Assembly: GCF_000003855.2 (NCBI RefSeq)
Contig: NW_003101668.1
Span: 1,252,597 to 1,316,596, forward strand
Direction of reading: 5' to 3'
Length of the DNA: 64,000 bases
DNA from: Blastomyces gilchristii SLH14081
Lineage: Eukaryota > Ascomycota > Eurotiomycetes > Onygenales > Ajellomycetaceae
This document shows positions 1 to 11,743 of this stretch, in pieces; within the stretch, counting starts at the first letter, position 1; each line of letters starts with the position of its first letter. The notes under the pieces are model-generated. The model saw nothing but the letters and a program-made list of their open reading frames with translations, was not told the DNA's origin and made no database searches. A program made the position numbers and the translations under genes.

Positions 1-1439
1 CACCATGACGTCAGCAGACTGTCTATAAGTCTCTCAGTTCTCAGATCTGAGTTCTTATACTCTGCTTATTATAAGAGCAGATTCTCAGTTTTTATCACTC
101 AGCTTATTCACTTTATAAGCTTTGAGAACACTACAGTGATCTGAAATTCTAAGTTCATTAATACTTCTCATACTTATGAGACAGCAGTATTATAGTGCAG
201 TCTCTTTCTATAAGTATACATTTTCATTGAGAAAGTAACAGATTCAGATGTCAGCTTTAAGACTCTTAAGAAGGCTGTTACTAACTCTGTTTATAACTCT
301 TTAAATTTCTATTTTAATTTATCTGAACAGTTTGTGCAGAGATATTCTGATTTAAAACAGATAAAATACAGATTCTTTTTCTTAGTCTCTCTATTATATA
401 CTCTATTTAAAGAAGCTTATAAAGCTCTCTCTCTCTGCCCAGCAGTTAGATATAAATCTCTTTATATCTTATTATCTTTTTTCAGTAAATCTGTTCTCTG
501 TTATTCTGATTCTTACAGAGCTAATCAGTGATCTGCTCTCTGCAGATCTGTAATTGTCACAGTAATCTATAAGTAATAAATGAGAGTTATCAGTTTCTTC
601 AGAGTCAAGAACTGAGAGTCTTACTTAATAAGCTTATTCTACATGTCTTTATTCAGTCTCTTTATAAATATCATCATTCAGATCTTGTTTCAGGGCTCTA
701 TTTTCACAGATCTCAATTCATATTATAATTTTATGAAATACTGTGAGTAGTCTTTAGCAGATTTCTGATCTCTTTTTCTAATATTACTCATTACAGCTCA
801 GATGTTCTCTGTTCAGCTTATAGAGTTTCTCAACTTATTCTCTAGATAGATCTTAAGAACAGATTAGTGAGATCTCTTATAATCATTCTCTAGATAGTTC
901 AGTCAGTTCTTGACTTCAGTGTAGTAGAGATCTGTTATTATATAGATAATAGCTTCTTATTCTTTCATGTCACACAGTTAGACTTATAAGTCAATTTCAA
1001 ATACAAACTTATAAAAGCTTTTATAGATTGTGATTCAGTAAGTGATCTTAAGTGATTATAACTTAAGAAAGTTTCTTTTCAGTTCACAGATATCTCTGAA
1101 GATCATGTCTAGAAACTCAGTTCAAGAGTATTTATAGACAGTAAGCATTTCTTATAGAAAAATAGCTTAATTTTATATAAGATGCTTAAGAATGTTCTTT
1201 ACTGAGATTGATTTATTTATGAATTTGAAGAGTTTCTCTATTACAGATGCAGAGAATGATATTCTGTGAGTGATTAATAAGTTCTCTGAGACTTCTTTTA
1301 TAGAAGTTATTCATAATTCAGATAACTACTTCTGAGTGTCTGCAGTAGAGTTTACAGAGATTAAAGTATACAAGTTTCTAGTTCTTGCAGTTATAATAGA
1401 CAGTTATAATAGACAGTTACTGACTGACAGAGCTTGAAA
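1..1439 (-). pseudogene. Family A Ty3/gypsy copy A1: gag remnant
   Basis: This is the 5' internal (gag) part of a reversed family A element, ending at its 5' LTR at 1440. It matches base by base, apart from C/T and G/A changes, the gag regions of A3 (about 36370-37778) and A4 (about 53510-54924). No long frame survives, because the copy is heavily RIPed. The first 20 or so bases, which include GACGTCAGCAG, do not align with the other copies, so a deletion or rearrangement junction may lie at the window edge. Assignment as gag is by position between the LTR and the protease/RT of the better copies. Confidence 0.8.
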
Positions 1440-1697
1440 TGTAAGAATAAGTACTCACAGATGATTATTCAGGTGTTTGCAGCTTGATATAATATATACT
1501 ATTAACTACTAGAAGTATTCACAGTAGAAAGATAAAATGTAGAGATTAAATATATAATAGTATTCAAGCTGAGTTGTGAATAGTATTCACAAACTTCAGT
1601 CTATATAGTTGTGTGTAGTCAAGGGCCGCTAACTCTATTGATTATATGAGAGATAGGAATAGAGATAAAGAATCTGTGAGAAGCGGGATTTCTTACA
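1440..1697 (-). repeat. 5' LTR of A1 (family A)
   Basis: A 258-bp LTR with ends TGTAAGAA and TTCTTACA, matching the other family A LTRs. The base after it (1698) continues directly in LINE2 sequence, so A1 inserted into LINE2 ORF2. The other end of A1 and its TSD lie left of the window. Confidence 0.95.
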
Positions 1698-3301
1698 TTT
1701 AAATGATTAAATGATTAATTAAATCAGAATCTGTAGCAGTTTTAATTGAACTGAAGAATATAGTTAACTTTAATTCATCTTATATAAGCTCAGATCATTC
1801 TCAGTCATTCTCATTATTATTATATTTATTGAATAAAATATTCTCTTCTACTGAATCTGATGAGTTTTGAAAGAGAATTGTTATAAAAGTGTGATATTTT
1901 TCTTTACAAGAGTTTACTGTATATGATTCATTCTAAAATTCATATTCTAGAGTTGAAAGCTTTACTACACTTCTTGTTTTAGTATAGTTGAAAGCTTTAA
2001 AGATTTCTTTTCCTTATACTTCTTTAAGACACTTGTTTTAACAGTCTGTTTTGACTTTTTTAATATCTGAAATATATTCATTTCTAATAGTTTTAAACTC
2101 TTTATCAGATATTACACTATTCTTTCAATCTCTTTTAACAGTGACTAATTCTTTTCTTTTAAAAGAGTTGTTCTCATTTCATTATAATTTAGAGTATTTA
2201 GAAGACTTTTTCTTTGAAATGTTTTCTCTAACATCTGTTAAAAGAATAGATGTAATATCATTTACTCTATTCTTAAGCAATTCATTTGAGATATCTTGAC
2301 TTAGATTTCAATAGAGCTTACTCTGTTTTTCAGATTTCAGCAGTTCTATATTTTCTTCAACTGCTTTTCAATCAGCTTTTTCAAAATTATATTCATTAGA
2401 GAGAAGAGAGTTTTGACTTACTTCTTTTTACTTAGTTTAATATTAAATTGAATAACTTCATGTTCTGATTCTGATATTTCACTTGAATCAATAAATCAGT
2501 TTATAAGTCTTTTTTCAAATAGATTCTGTGATATAAAAGTTAAATCTATTATATATTTCTGTTTCATATCTTTTCAAAAGAAAGTTTGTTGATCAGACTA
2601 TTTAACTAAATTCATTAAATACTTAAAAGCTTATTTAATTAATTTATCTGCTCTTACTACTCTTGAGTATTCTGAATTTCATCAGAAGTGATGTGTATTG
2701 AAATCTTCTATAATTATGAAGTCTTTTAATGAAGTTATGTTCAAAAAACCTCTGTTAATCATTCAGATATTATTATTATATTTCAATGACTTTTCATTAT
2801 AGATATTTATAACATGTATAGTATTAAACTCATTCTATTTATCTATAATGTCACTCACTAGAATATCAGAGTCAGATATAATATCAAATATTAGATTAAA
2901 TTAATATCTTAATCTTTTTCTTTTATAAATCACTACTCTTGATTTTATCTCAGATTTTTCAAGTAAAAAGCAGTAATAGCTTGAGTGAGAGATGATGTAC
3001 TTCTGCTCAGTATTAAAATTTAATTCTTGAATAAGTACAAAATCAACTTTTTATTCAAATACAATTTAAAGACAAGAATAAATATAATTTGAGTTTCTAT
3101 TCACATTGTTTTAAATAAATGTGATTTTTGAAGAGTTTTTAAACTTTTTTTGTTATTTTTATTATATATTCATACTAAAGAAGAGTAGAGATAGAGTAGA
3201 ATCTAATCACTATTATCAGATAGTAGCTGATAACTATTTTAAAAAGCAGGAATTTCAACTGCTTTCATTCTTTCTAATTTATCAGTGAAATTATTTGTCA
3301 A
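1698..3301 (-). pseudogene. LINE2 ORF2, 5' part (endonuclease to start of RT)
   Basis: Read on the minus strand, this matches LINE1 from about 59460 to 61070. It covers the end of ORF1, the ORF1/ORF2 junction, the apurinic-endonuclease-like domain (about 2400-3060) and the region leading into reverse transcriptase. Stops are scattered through every frame by RIP. It spans the part that is an N gap in LINE1, around 2030-2200. The 3' half of ORF2 is missing because A1 inserted at 1698. Known Tad1-clade LINEs have this domain order; activity here is excluded by the stops. Confidence 0.85.
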
Positions 3302-3316
3302 TTCTCTAATCTTTAT

Positions 3317-4398
3317 TATTAGTATTATTCTTTTATTATAGATATATACAGTCAGAGATTATAATATCTATCTGAAAACTTTTAGTTCTCAGAGTTTTTG
3401 TAATATCTATAAAGCGAACTATTATACATTTATCAATTTCAGATATATAAAATCAGAAAATTCCAGCTCAGAATATAAAAACCAGTTATAAATTACAGTA
3501 TTTTACCATCTTCTAATACTTTGAAATCATTCAGAAATAACATGATAAAAGAAAAGAGAACAAAGTCTTAAAAATAGACATATTGAATAAGTGAATAAAA
3601 AAGAATAGAAAAGAAAAAGTAAAGAGAGACTTTAATTAAAAATAAAAAATAAAAAAAGATAAACTATAAAATAAGATCTCTGTAGTTTACATCTTAAGCT
3701 ATATACATATTTTAATACTCTATATAACTGACTACTGTCTCTGTTCTCTCAGACCTGCTTCAGAGATTAGCATTCTCTCTAAAAAGCGGTCACTCAGCTA
3801 GCTTCTATAACTAGCTCACTTATAAGTGAGATTCTCACTAAGAATAATATCAGAGGTATTTAATTCTAGTTGAGTATTTAATCATTTAGCTGTTAATCTC
3901 AGTATTTAACTCTATTAATTGACTGTTATGATCTTACTTGTATTAATCATCTATTAAGAGTATTTAAATCTCATCTCATCTAGATTCTTGCTAGATCTGA
4001 GATGTTCTAATTAGATAGTTTTTAAATTTCAATTCCTTGACAGTCAGTGTGTAGAGTGTGAGAGATGAGATTTGACTAGTTAAGCTTAATAATGATTTAC
4101 TATTCTGCAGATATTCTAGATTTTAATTCCTCTAATACTGATCTAACTTGAAGCATCTGAAAGACTGTTAATTCTAAGATCAGTGAGAATTAATACCTGG
4201 GAATCTCTGTGATGAATATCTTAAGCTTGATAATAATTTACTATAGTATATCTAAGAGCTTCTGATACTGTTTTATAACTTAACAGTGAAAGTTGTGATT
4301 AAGATGACTCTCACAGCTCTCTTGACATTCATTCCTCTGGAGAAAGGCCGTCAATTGAGGCTTTCTGATAGCGTAGTTAATTACTACGCTACCAGGCC
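3317..4398 (-). mobile_element. tRNA-headed SINE with LINE-derived 3' tail
   Basis: One 1082-bp insertion bounded by a perfect 15-bp TSD, TTCTCTAATCTTTAT (3302-3316 and 4399-4413), inside LINE2 ORF1. On the minus strand it starts with a tRNA-like head (about 4330-4398, with GGTAGCGTAGT resembling an A box), continues into a roughly 740-bp non-coding body, and ends with about 340 bp closely matching the LINE1 3' end (63560-63914), including a TTA-type tail. The body shares blocks with the SINE at 13479-14226, such as TCTGTTCTCTCAGACC, but its head differs. Either a SINE family that borrowed the LINE tail, or a template-jump chimera. Confidence 0.8.
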
Positions 4399-6330
4399 TT
4401 CTCTAATCTTTATAGATATCTGAGAATTTAAATTCTGTTTATTTTTAACTGGAGAATTTGAGTTTGAAGATTTAGATAATTGAGAATTTCTTCTTTTTAA
4501 GCTTGAAGATTTAGTATCATTTAGTTCAACTTGAACTTCTTCTTTTTTTCACTTCTTTTATATTTTTGAAGCAAAAGAACATTCTTTTAAACTAGAAACA
4601 TGTTTCTCTTTGCAGTTAGAGCATTTGAGCAGAGTATATTAATATATATCACCTTTTTTAAGCATATTTCACATTTATACTCACTAGTTTTATGATTGTC
4701 TGCACAGAATTTACATTTTAAGTCTCTGAAACAGAAGACTGCAAAGTATTCATACTTTTACCAGTTAGAGCACTGTGTTTGATTTTTGAGATTCACTCTT
4801 ATATCTTTGTATTTATAAACTCTCATTTTCAAATCTGCTACTCTTACTTCAGAAATCTTTAACTGTTTAAGTGTTGTTATATATATATAAACTGATGCAT
4901 TTTTTCTGTTTTATCTGAACTTATTAGAGTTCAATCATACCGATTCTTTTCTGAGTTGAATTGAGTTGTATTCTTCTAATTCATTTTTCAGAAGTAGCAT
5001 TTCTTCTTCACAATGAAAGATTTCAACTGAAATATCATGAGGAATAAATTTTTCTCATTTCTTATCTCTTTTAAATGAGACTGATGTATTCAGTGTAAGC
5101 CCTACAGCTGATTTTCAGATATTTTTATTTTCAATTAAAAAGTCTGCATTGAAATCAGGCATTGTGATTAGAATAATTGAGTTTTCAAAGAAAGATGATT
5201 TAATTAAAGTTATAACTAATTTTTGAACTTCAATATCACTTATTATCTGACTGAGAAACTGCTGATTAATCTCATTTCTCAGTTTGAAAATGAGATTTGA
5301 GCTTAGATTTTATAGACTCTCTTTATTAGAGACTTTCAGAATGAGTTTTCTATTTCTAGATACTTGAAAATTCTTCTCTCTTTACAGTTTTTTCTCTTTT
5401 TTTAAAGAAGATGAGGAGTTTTTTCATGACTTTGTTTAAACTTTTGAGCAGTCTTTTGAACAGTGTCTTAAGTAGTTTTTTAAAGACAGTTTTGAGTAAA
5501 TTTTGAACAGCAGTTTCTGCTGCTTAAGCATATATTCTCTTCTGATTTGAAGAAGAGAATTCTGAGTTTAAGATAGAACTTTTGAGAATGTTGTGAACTT
5601 TTAAAATTTCAAGTTTGAACTTGATTATTTCTTGTAAATATTCAGCTTGTATATACAGAATTAGCAGAACTTCTTTATTCTGTTCATTCAGACACTGTTT
5701 TTCAAGTACTTTACTGACTCTTTCAAGTTCTTGAATTTGAAAAACTTGTTATTTTTCTATCTCTTCTTTCTTTCTTGTCTTTAGAATTTCACTCTTAGAA
5801 ATGATATTTGAGAAACTATTCTTTTCAGTATTAACTGAGTTTAGCTTTGAACTTATTTTACTTTCTTAATAAACAGTTGATCAGACTGTTTCAAATAAAA
5901 GATTTTTTCAGTTTATTTTCAAATAAAATATTAGACAGACTATTTCAAATGAATACAAGACTTTTGTGTATAAAATACATACTTTTTTTCACTAGTTCAG
6001 TAACTAGGTTAGATTTTTGAAGAGAATTTAATCAACTAAAATTGATTTTTAAGATAAATTAATACAATCTTTACAATATCTTTCTTGAAATATAGTAAGG
6101 AAAAGTATACTATCAATTAATAATAAATCAGATCATATAACAGTTTTTAAGAGAAAAACTGATAAAAAATAAGTTAATTTTTTTCTGAGAAATTAATTAA
6201 AACTATTCAATTTTATTCTAAATCATTCAATTCTTCTCATACAAGAAGTATGTGACTCAAATCAGTTAATAAAAAGTGTAGAAAAGAATTAAGTATTAAT
6301 GAAAGCTCTTCAGTCACTGAATAAGTAATT
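4399..6330 (-). pseudogene. LINE2 ORF1 and 5' UTR
   Basis: Minus-strand sequence matching LINE1 from about 57440 to 59470. The ORF1 start would be near 5850, where the ATG seen in LINE1 has become ATA. The zinc-knuckle segment lies about 4600-4760 and matches the Cys-rich block of LINE1 ORF1. The 5' UTR follows to 6330, where LINE similarity ends abruptly and a SINE 3' end begins. ORF1 proteins of Tad1-like LINEs are RNA-binding chaperones with CCHC knuckles; this copy is dead because of many RIP stops. Confidence 0.85.
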
Positions 6331-7468
6331 ACGGGTGCTAGTCACCCGCAGAATGCATCTTCAGCTAATTATATTTAACTCTTTATAATTAACTGATCAC
6401 CGCGTCTGTCCTCTCAGATCAATCAGTAATTTCTAGAGATATTAATTAGTAACTATCACCGCTTACTTAGTAGTATATATTAAGCTTTCAGTTGCTGATC
6501 TCAGTCTTATTAGATACTCATAGATCTATCAATTAGCTGTCATTATTATTATTATTATTATTATTCTTCCATTATACTTATATACAAGCGGAGCTTATGA
6601 TGAGTCCTTGCGTGATGTTAAATACAGATCAAGTATTGATTATACAGAAGGAAATACAGGTGTTGAGATCATGTCAAGATAATAACAACATAGAAAAATA
6701 CAAAGAAGTGACAATTAGATATATATGATAATAACTTCTCAGCTCAGAAATATAGAGTGATTTGTTAAAGTAATTTATACATCTCTGTATTTATTAGAAA
6801 TCTGAGATGCTTAAGTTCTAGATTTAATGTATCTCCTGCGGGTTTCGAACTCACATGCCTTGGTTTCCCACATCAAGGCACTACCGGGTGGGTGCATTAA
6901 TCATTCAGCTACTGAGGCAATCAGCTGTTATGACCTTGTTCTATATTAGAGACTAATCATAGACTTGATAACTGCAGTTCTTCATATCAGTATTAAGTCT
7001 TAACAGAGAGCTTGCAGACTCTAGTTTATTAAAGTGCTCTGTTTAGAGTCTAGATACATGTTCAGACCTGCTAGTTAGATAGTTCTTAAAATTATTTTCT
7101 GTATTTTAAGATAGAAGCTAGACTCTGATAATAGCTCTAGTTAGAAACTAGCTTAACTAGTATATAATTACTATATTAAACTTGACTCTATTTTATTAGA
7201 ATATTTATATATGCATAGTAGATTAGTAAGATATTGATATCTCATATTAGCTCTGATAATATTCACAGAATCTCACTTAATTAATAACTTAACTTATAGT
7301 AGATTTAGATAAATCTATCTCATACTAGATTTACTAGTTAGTCTTAACCTCTATTACATGAGAGCTTTTATAAGTAAGAAGTAGTAGATGTTAGTAATGA
7401 GATTTGAACTCACGCATCTCTAATATATACAGTTTTAATTATCAGTCTTATCAACTGAGTTACACTGA
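6331..7468 (-). mobile_element. tRNA-headed SINE (family S1) fused to the LINE2 5' end
   Basis: About 750 bp of SINE, interrupted by another SINE at 6544-6917. It matches 13479-14226 along its length. The 3' end (CTGCGGGTGACTAGCACCCGT on the minus strand) abuts LINE2 5' UTR. The 5' end is a tRNA-like head at about 7390-7468 with a decayed B box around 7405. Since SINE and LINE2 run in the same orientation without a TSD between them, they were probably inserted together. The far TSD cannot be tested, because the LINE2 3' end lies outside the window. Confidence 0.75.
6544..6917 (-). mobile_element. SINE family S2, copy 1
   Basis: A 374-bp tRNA-headed SINE inserted in the S1 element, flanked by an imperfect 14-bp TSD (6530-6543 and 6918-6931) differing only by C/T. 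On the minus strand it starts GCCTCAGTAGCTGAAT (A-box-like), has a B box GAGTTCGAAACC (complement of 6841-6852), and ends in a run of (TAA) repeats at the left. Pol III transcription and LINE-driven mobilisation are the usual mode of such elements. This is the least decayed copy in the window. Confidence 0.85.
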
Positions 7469-7811
7469 CTGAAAGTTTTATTCAATATGATTACTTATTT
7501 ACTTCTTATTAAAAATATATTTCTTGCAATTATATACTTTTTAATTATATTATAAATGATTAGCTTATTAATCAGAGAAAGATTGATTAAAATATATATA
7601 AAAAATACTTTAACAAAATATTATACACTAGATTTTAAAAATTGATTATCAATTAATTCAAATTTTATTTTATTATTATTAATTCACTTCTAAACTGAAT
7701 AATTATATTTTTAATTATTTTAACTATTAATAAGTTTTAAAATAATAACAGTATTTTAATTGCTTCATATAAAACTTTATTATTATCAATTAATATTATA
7801 ACTTACTATGA
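7469..7811. other. Very AT-rich sequence, no gene seen
   Basis: About 340 bp of almost pure A/T with no reading frame and no similarity I can see to the other elements here. It may be the old insertion target or a decayed repeat. Confidence 0.5.
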
Positions 7812-7823
7812 TTATAATTACTG

Positions 7824-8198
7824 ATATTATTATTATTATTATTCTTTCATTATACGTATATACAAGCGAAGCTTATAATGAGTTCTTATATGATGTTAAA
7901 TACTGGTTAAGTGTTGAATATACAGGAGAAAATACAGATATTGAGACCATATTAAGATAATAAAGAACATAGAAAAATATAAAGAAGTGATAATTAAATA
8001 CATACAATAATAACTTCTTAGCTCAGAAATATAGAGTAATTTATTAAAGTGATTTGTACATCTCTGTATTTATTAGAAATCTGAGATTCTTGAGTTTCAG
8101 TTTTAATATATCTCCTGCGGGTTTTGAATCTGCATGTCTTGATTTTTCATATGAAAAACACTACTAAGTGACTGTATTAACTATTCAGTCACTGAGGC
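7824..8198 (-). mobile_element. SINE family S2, copy 2
   Basis: A 375-bp copy colinear with 6544-6917, with a 12-bp TSD TTATAATYACTG (7812-7823 and 8199-8210; one C/T difference). The B box region (around 8117-8128) is partly RIPed. The left end is the (TTA)n tail on the plus strand. Confidence 0.85.
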
Positions 8199-8210
8199 TT
8201 ATAATCACTG

Positions 8211-8624
8211 TTAAAAGCAAGTATATTAATATATGATTTCATTATACTCACAGTTAGTTAAACAATAATATAATTTCAATTAATTATATTATAACTGAAA
8301 TAATAACAGACAGCTTGACTAGATTTCTGAGTATAATTGCATTTTTATTAATTTCTTAATTTACTAGGTTTTACAGGTAAAAAAAGCTGAAATACTTAAA
8401 TTTAATGTATGTAGTATAATTTGAATAGATTTGAGAATAATATAGCTAGTTTTTACATAAGAGGTTTAATCTTTTCTATTATATTTGAGATCTTTTATAG
8501 TGATGTGAGAGAGAGTGTAGATTGCTCCGCCTGCACGTGATCTCATATGTAATTCATATAATGTAGCTAGCTTCTCTTATATAAATATAAGAGATTAATT
8601 ATCTCATAATTTTCTTCATACTTT
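8211..8624. other. AT-rich spacer, nothing recognised
   Basis: About 410 bp of AT-rich non-coding DNA. A small less-decayed patch (GCTCCGCCTGCACGTGATC near 8523-8541) stands out, but I cannot assign it. Confidence 0.4.
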
Positions 8625-8810
8625 GAGCCTGTTCAGTGCGTCTGTACTTTTTAAACGCAATAGTGAATCTTATTAAAAATAGCATATTTATCAATTATTA
8701 GTAGCAAGCCGGTCTTATGCTATCACACTATTTCAATATTCTTCTGTAGAATGAGATAGAGAAAAAAGCTTATAAAAACACACATTTCTTTTAAACTGAC
8801 TCTGACTTTT
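8625..8810. mobile_element. Left half of an element with 16-bp terminal inverted repeats
   Basis: It begins with GAGCCTGTTCAGTGCG (8625-8640), whose exact reverse complement is at 39483-39498, just past the other side of the A2 insertion. The parts next to the A2 LTR are also inverted matches (AAAGCTTATAAAAA...AAACTGACTCTGA against the complement of 39125-39180). Inference: a non-autonomous DNA or foldback element of about 560 bp, split by A2. The flanking TTT on both sides might be a TSD. Confidence 0.5.
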
Positions 8811-9067
8811 TGTAAGAAATCCCGCTTCTCACAGATTCTTTATCTCTATTCCTATCTCTCGCGTAATCAATAGGGTTAGCAGCTCTTGGCTACACACAAC
8901 TATATAGACTGAAGTTCACGAATACTATTCATAACTTAGCTTGAATACTATTATATATTTAATCTTCATATTTTATCTTTCTATCATGAATACTTCTAGT
9001 AGTTAACAGTATATATCATGTCAAGCTGTAAACATCTGAATAATTATCTATAAGCACTTATTTGACA
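8811..9067 (+). repeat. 5' LTR of A2
   Basis: A 257-bp LTR starting TGTAAGAAATCC; the expected end TTCTTACA reads TTTGACA here. A TATA-like ATATATAGA motif lies near 8900. It is followed by TTTCAAGCTC, the self-primer binding site expected in this family. Confidence 0.95.
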
Positions 9068-11230
9068 TTTCAAGCTCTATCAGTCAGCAATCATCTGTTA
9101 TGACTGAAAGAACTAGAAACTTATATACTTCAATTTCTGTGAACTCTACTGCAGATATTCAGAAGCAGTCATCTAAATGATAAATAATCTCTATAAAAGA
9201 AGTCTCAGAGAACTTATTAATTACTTACAGAATACTATTCTCTGTATCTGTGATAGAGAAACTCTCTGAACTCATGAATAAACTAATCTCAGTGAAGAAC
9301 ATTCTTAAGCATCTTCTACAGAATCAAGCTATTTTTCTATAAGAAATGCTTACTATCTGTAAACACTCTTGAACTTAGTCTCTAAACAGAATCTTCAGAG
9401 ATACTTATAAATTAAAAAGAAACTTTCTTAAGCTGTGACTGCTTAAGATTACTTACTGAATCACAATCTATAAAAGCTTTTATAAGTTTGAATTTAAAAT
9501 TGACTTACAAGCCTGACTGTGTAATATAAAAGATGAAGAAGCTATTATTTATATAATAATAGATCTCTACTACACTGAAGTCAAGAACTGACTAAATTAT
9601 CTGAAAAATAATTATAAGAGATTTTACTGATCTGTTCTTAAAATCTATCTAGAGAATAAGTTAAGAGACTCTATAAGCTGAACAGAGAATATCTGAGCTA
9701 TAATTATTAATATTAGAAAAAGAGATAAGAAATCTGATAAAGATTACTCATAGCACTTTATGAAATTATAATATAAACTAAGATCTGTGAAAACAGAGCT
9801 CTGAAATAAGACCTAAATAATGATATTTATAAAGAGACTGAATAAAGATATGCAGAATAAGCTCATTGAGTATGACTCTAAACTCTTAACTCAGAAGAAA
9901 CTGATGACTCTCATTCACTGTATACAGATTACTGTAAGAGTCACAGATCTGTAGAGAGCAGATCACTGATCAGTCTTATAAGAGCTAGAATAACAGAGAA
10001 CAGATTTGCTGAGAAAAGATGATAAGACATAGAGAGATTCATATTTGACTGCTGAGTAGAGAGAGAGAGCTTTATAAGCTTCTATGAATAGAGTATATAA
10101 TAGAGAGATTAAGAAAAAGAGTCTCTGCTTTATCTGTTCTAAATCAGAACATCTTCATACAAACTATTCAGATAAATTAAAATAGAAATTTGAGAAGTCA
10201 TAGACAGAGTCAGTAACAGTCTTCTTAAGAGTCTTAAAGCTGACATCTGAATCTGTTACTCTCTCAATGAAAATGCATGCTTATGAGAAGAGACTACATT
10301 ACTGTACTGCTGTCTTACAAGCATGAAGAGTATTGATAAACTCAGAATCCCAGGATAATTCAGCTGAAACTAGGACATGGTTATTTCAAATCTTATATAG
10401 AAAGATTTGATGATAGATTTGATTTAACAGAGTGCTCATTCTGCAATGCAACTGAAAATCCTGAGTATATTGTAATGCATTGTGCATTATACAATAGTTT
10501 CAGAGTCAGATTGAAGAAGATATATGATTTAAATCAATTAAATATGAGATTCTTATTCTCAACTGAGACAGGAATTAAATACTTAATAGACTTTCTATCA
10601 GAAACTCAAGCAGCTACCAGAAAATGACTGAATTCAGAAGTATCTGAATATGAAGAGGTGGAAATTGATTAGATATAGTCTCTTAAAACAGCTATACACT
10701 ATCTTTTAATATTTTTATTTTGCTATAGTCTCTTTTTAGTGTACTTGTTTCTTTCTGTTCTTTTCTATCTACCTATTTAATATGTCTATCTTTAAGACTA
10801 TGCTTTGTTTTCCTTTGTCACGATATTTTCAAATAGTTTCAAAGTATCAAAAGGTGTTGAAATACTGCAATTTGTAAACAGTTGTTATATTCTGAGCTGG
10901 AATTTTCTGATTTTGCATATCTGAAATTGATAAATGTATAATGGTTGACTCTATAGATATAGAAAAAACCCTGAGAAAAAAACATTCTCAGATAGATGTC
11001 ATAGTCTCTGACTACATACATCTATAATTGAAGAATAATAATAAATAATCAGAATCTCAGGTCACTGTAGTGTCTCTAAAGCTCATGAAGTGAATAAGCT
11101 AAGTGATGAAAACTGAGAATCTGCTCTTATAATAAGCAGGATACAAGAACTCAGATCTGAGAGCTGAGAGACTTATAAGAGTCATCTTTGAATTGTAAGA
11201 TCTTTCTGAAATCTGGAGAAGATTTATAAA
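9068..11230 (+). pseudogene. A2 gag remnant, split by a LINE fragment
   Basis: The forward-strand counterpart of A3 36300-37778 with pervasive stops. It is interrupted at 10342-11061 by a 5'-truncated LINE and its TSD. No zinc knuckle could be read in this copy. The gag identity is positional. Confidence 0.75.
10355..11048 (+). mobile_element. 5'-truncated LINE insertion
   Basis: About 694 bp matching the last 690 bp of LINE1 (from 63222): the end of ORF2 after RNase H, including CSFCNATENPEYIVMHC, then the 3' UTR and an (AAT)n tail. A 13-bp TSD TCAGAATCYCAGG flanks it (10342-10354 and 11049-11061; one C/T difference, as RIP would make). Severe 5' truncation is typical of target-primed reverse transcription that stops early. 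Confidence 0.93.
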
Positions 11231-11729
11231 AACTATGATTATCACAGATATCACAGATAATATATAGTTAGAACTTGTGTAACTTTAAAGACACAATTCA
11301 CACATAGCTATTCACAAGTCAGGTTTATACTTTCAATCAGTGTTGATAGACTCACTTATAGAGATAGAATCAGTTAATACTGTAGAGTTAATTAGAGAAG
11401 ACAAGCTCATCTATATAATGACTTTATAAATATCTGAGAACTTCACAGTCATGAAAACTGAGCTTCAGATATCAGAGAAATACTGAGATCTCACAGAGAT
11501 ATTCAGCTCAGCAAAGACAGCTGAGCTTCTATCTCACTGTGAGAAGAATCTGATAATAGATTTAATAGAAGAGTAGAAACTTTTCTGAGAATTAAACTAT
11601 AAGCTCTCTCATGATAAGACAGAGATCTTACAGACTTATATAGAGAAGAACCTGAAGAATAACTTTATCTAATCTTCACAGATCTTCACAGAAGTCTCTG
11701 TGATATTTATAAAGAAGAAGAATAAAGAT
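11231..11729 (+). pseudogene. A2 protease/RT N-terminal remnant
   Basis: It corresponds to A3 about 35830-36290 on the other strand: the region between gag and the RT palm, running into the KKK-D-LRL-VDY start of RT, where the chimera at 11744 interrupts it. Many stops. Confidence 0.7.
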
Positions 11730-11743
11730 CTCAGATTGTATGT

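Noticed and set aside
1440..1697. Solo LTR
   Set aside because: Family A gag sequence continues directly to its left, so it is one end of a longer element.
6541..6567. (TTA)n runs as microsatellites (also 7824, 11744, 42520, 44099)
   Set aside because: These are the 3' tails of reversed SINE/LINE insertions, each at the edge of a TSD.
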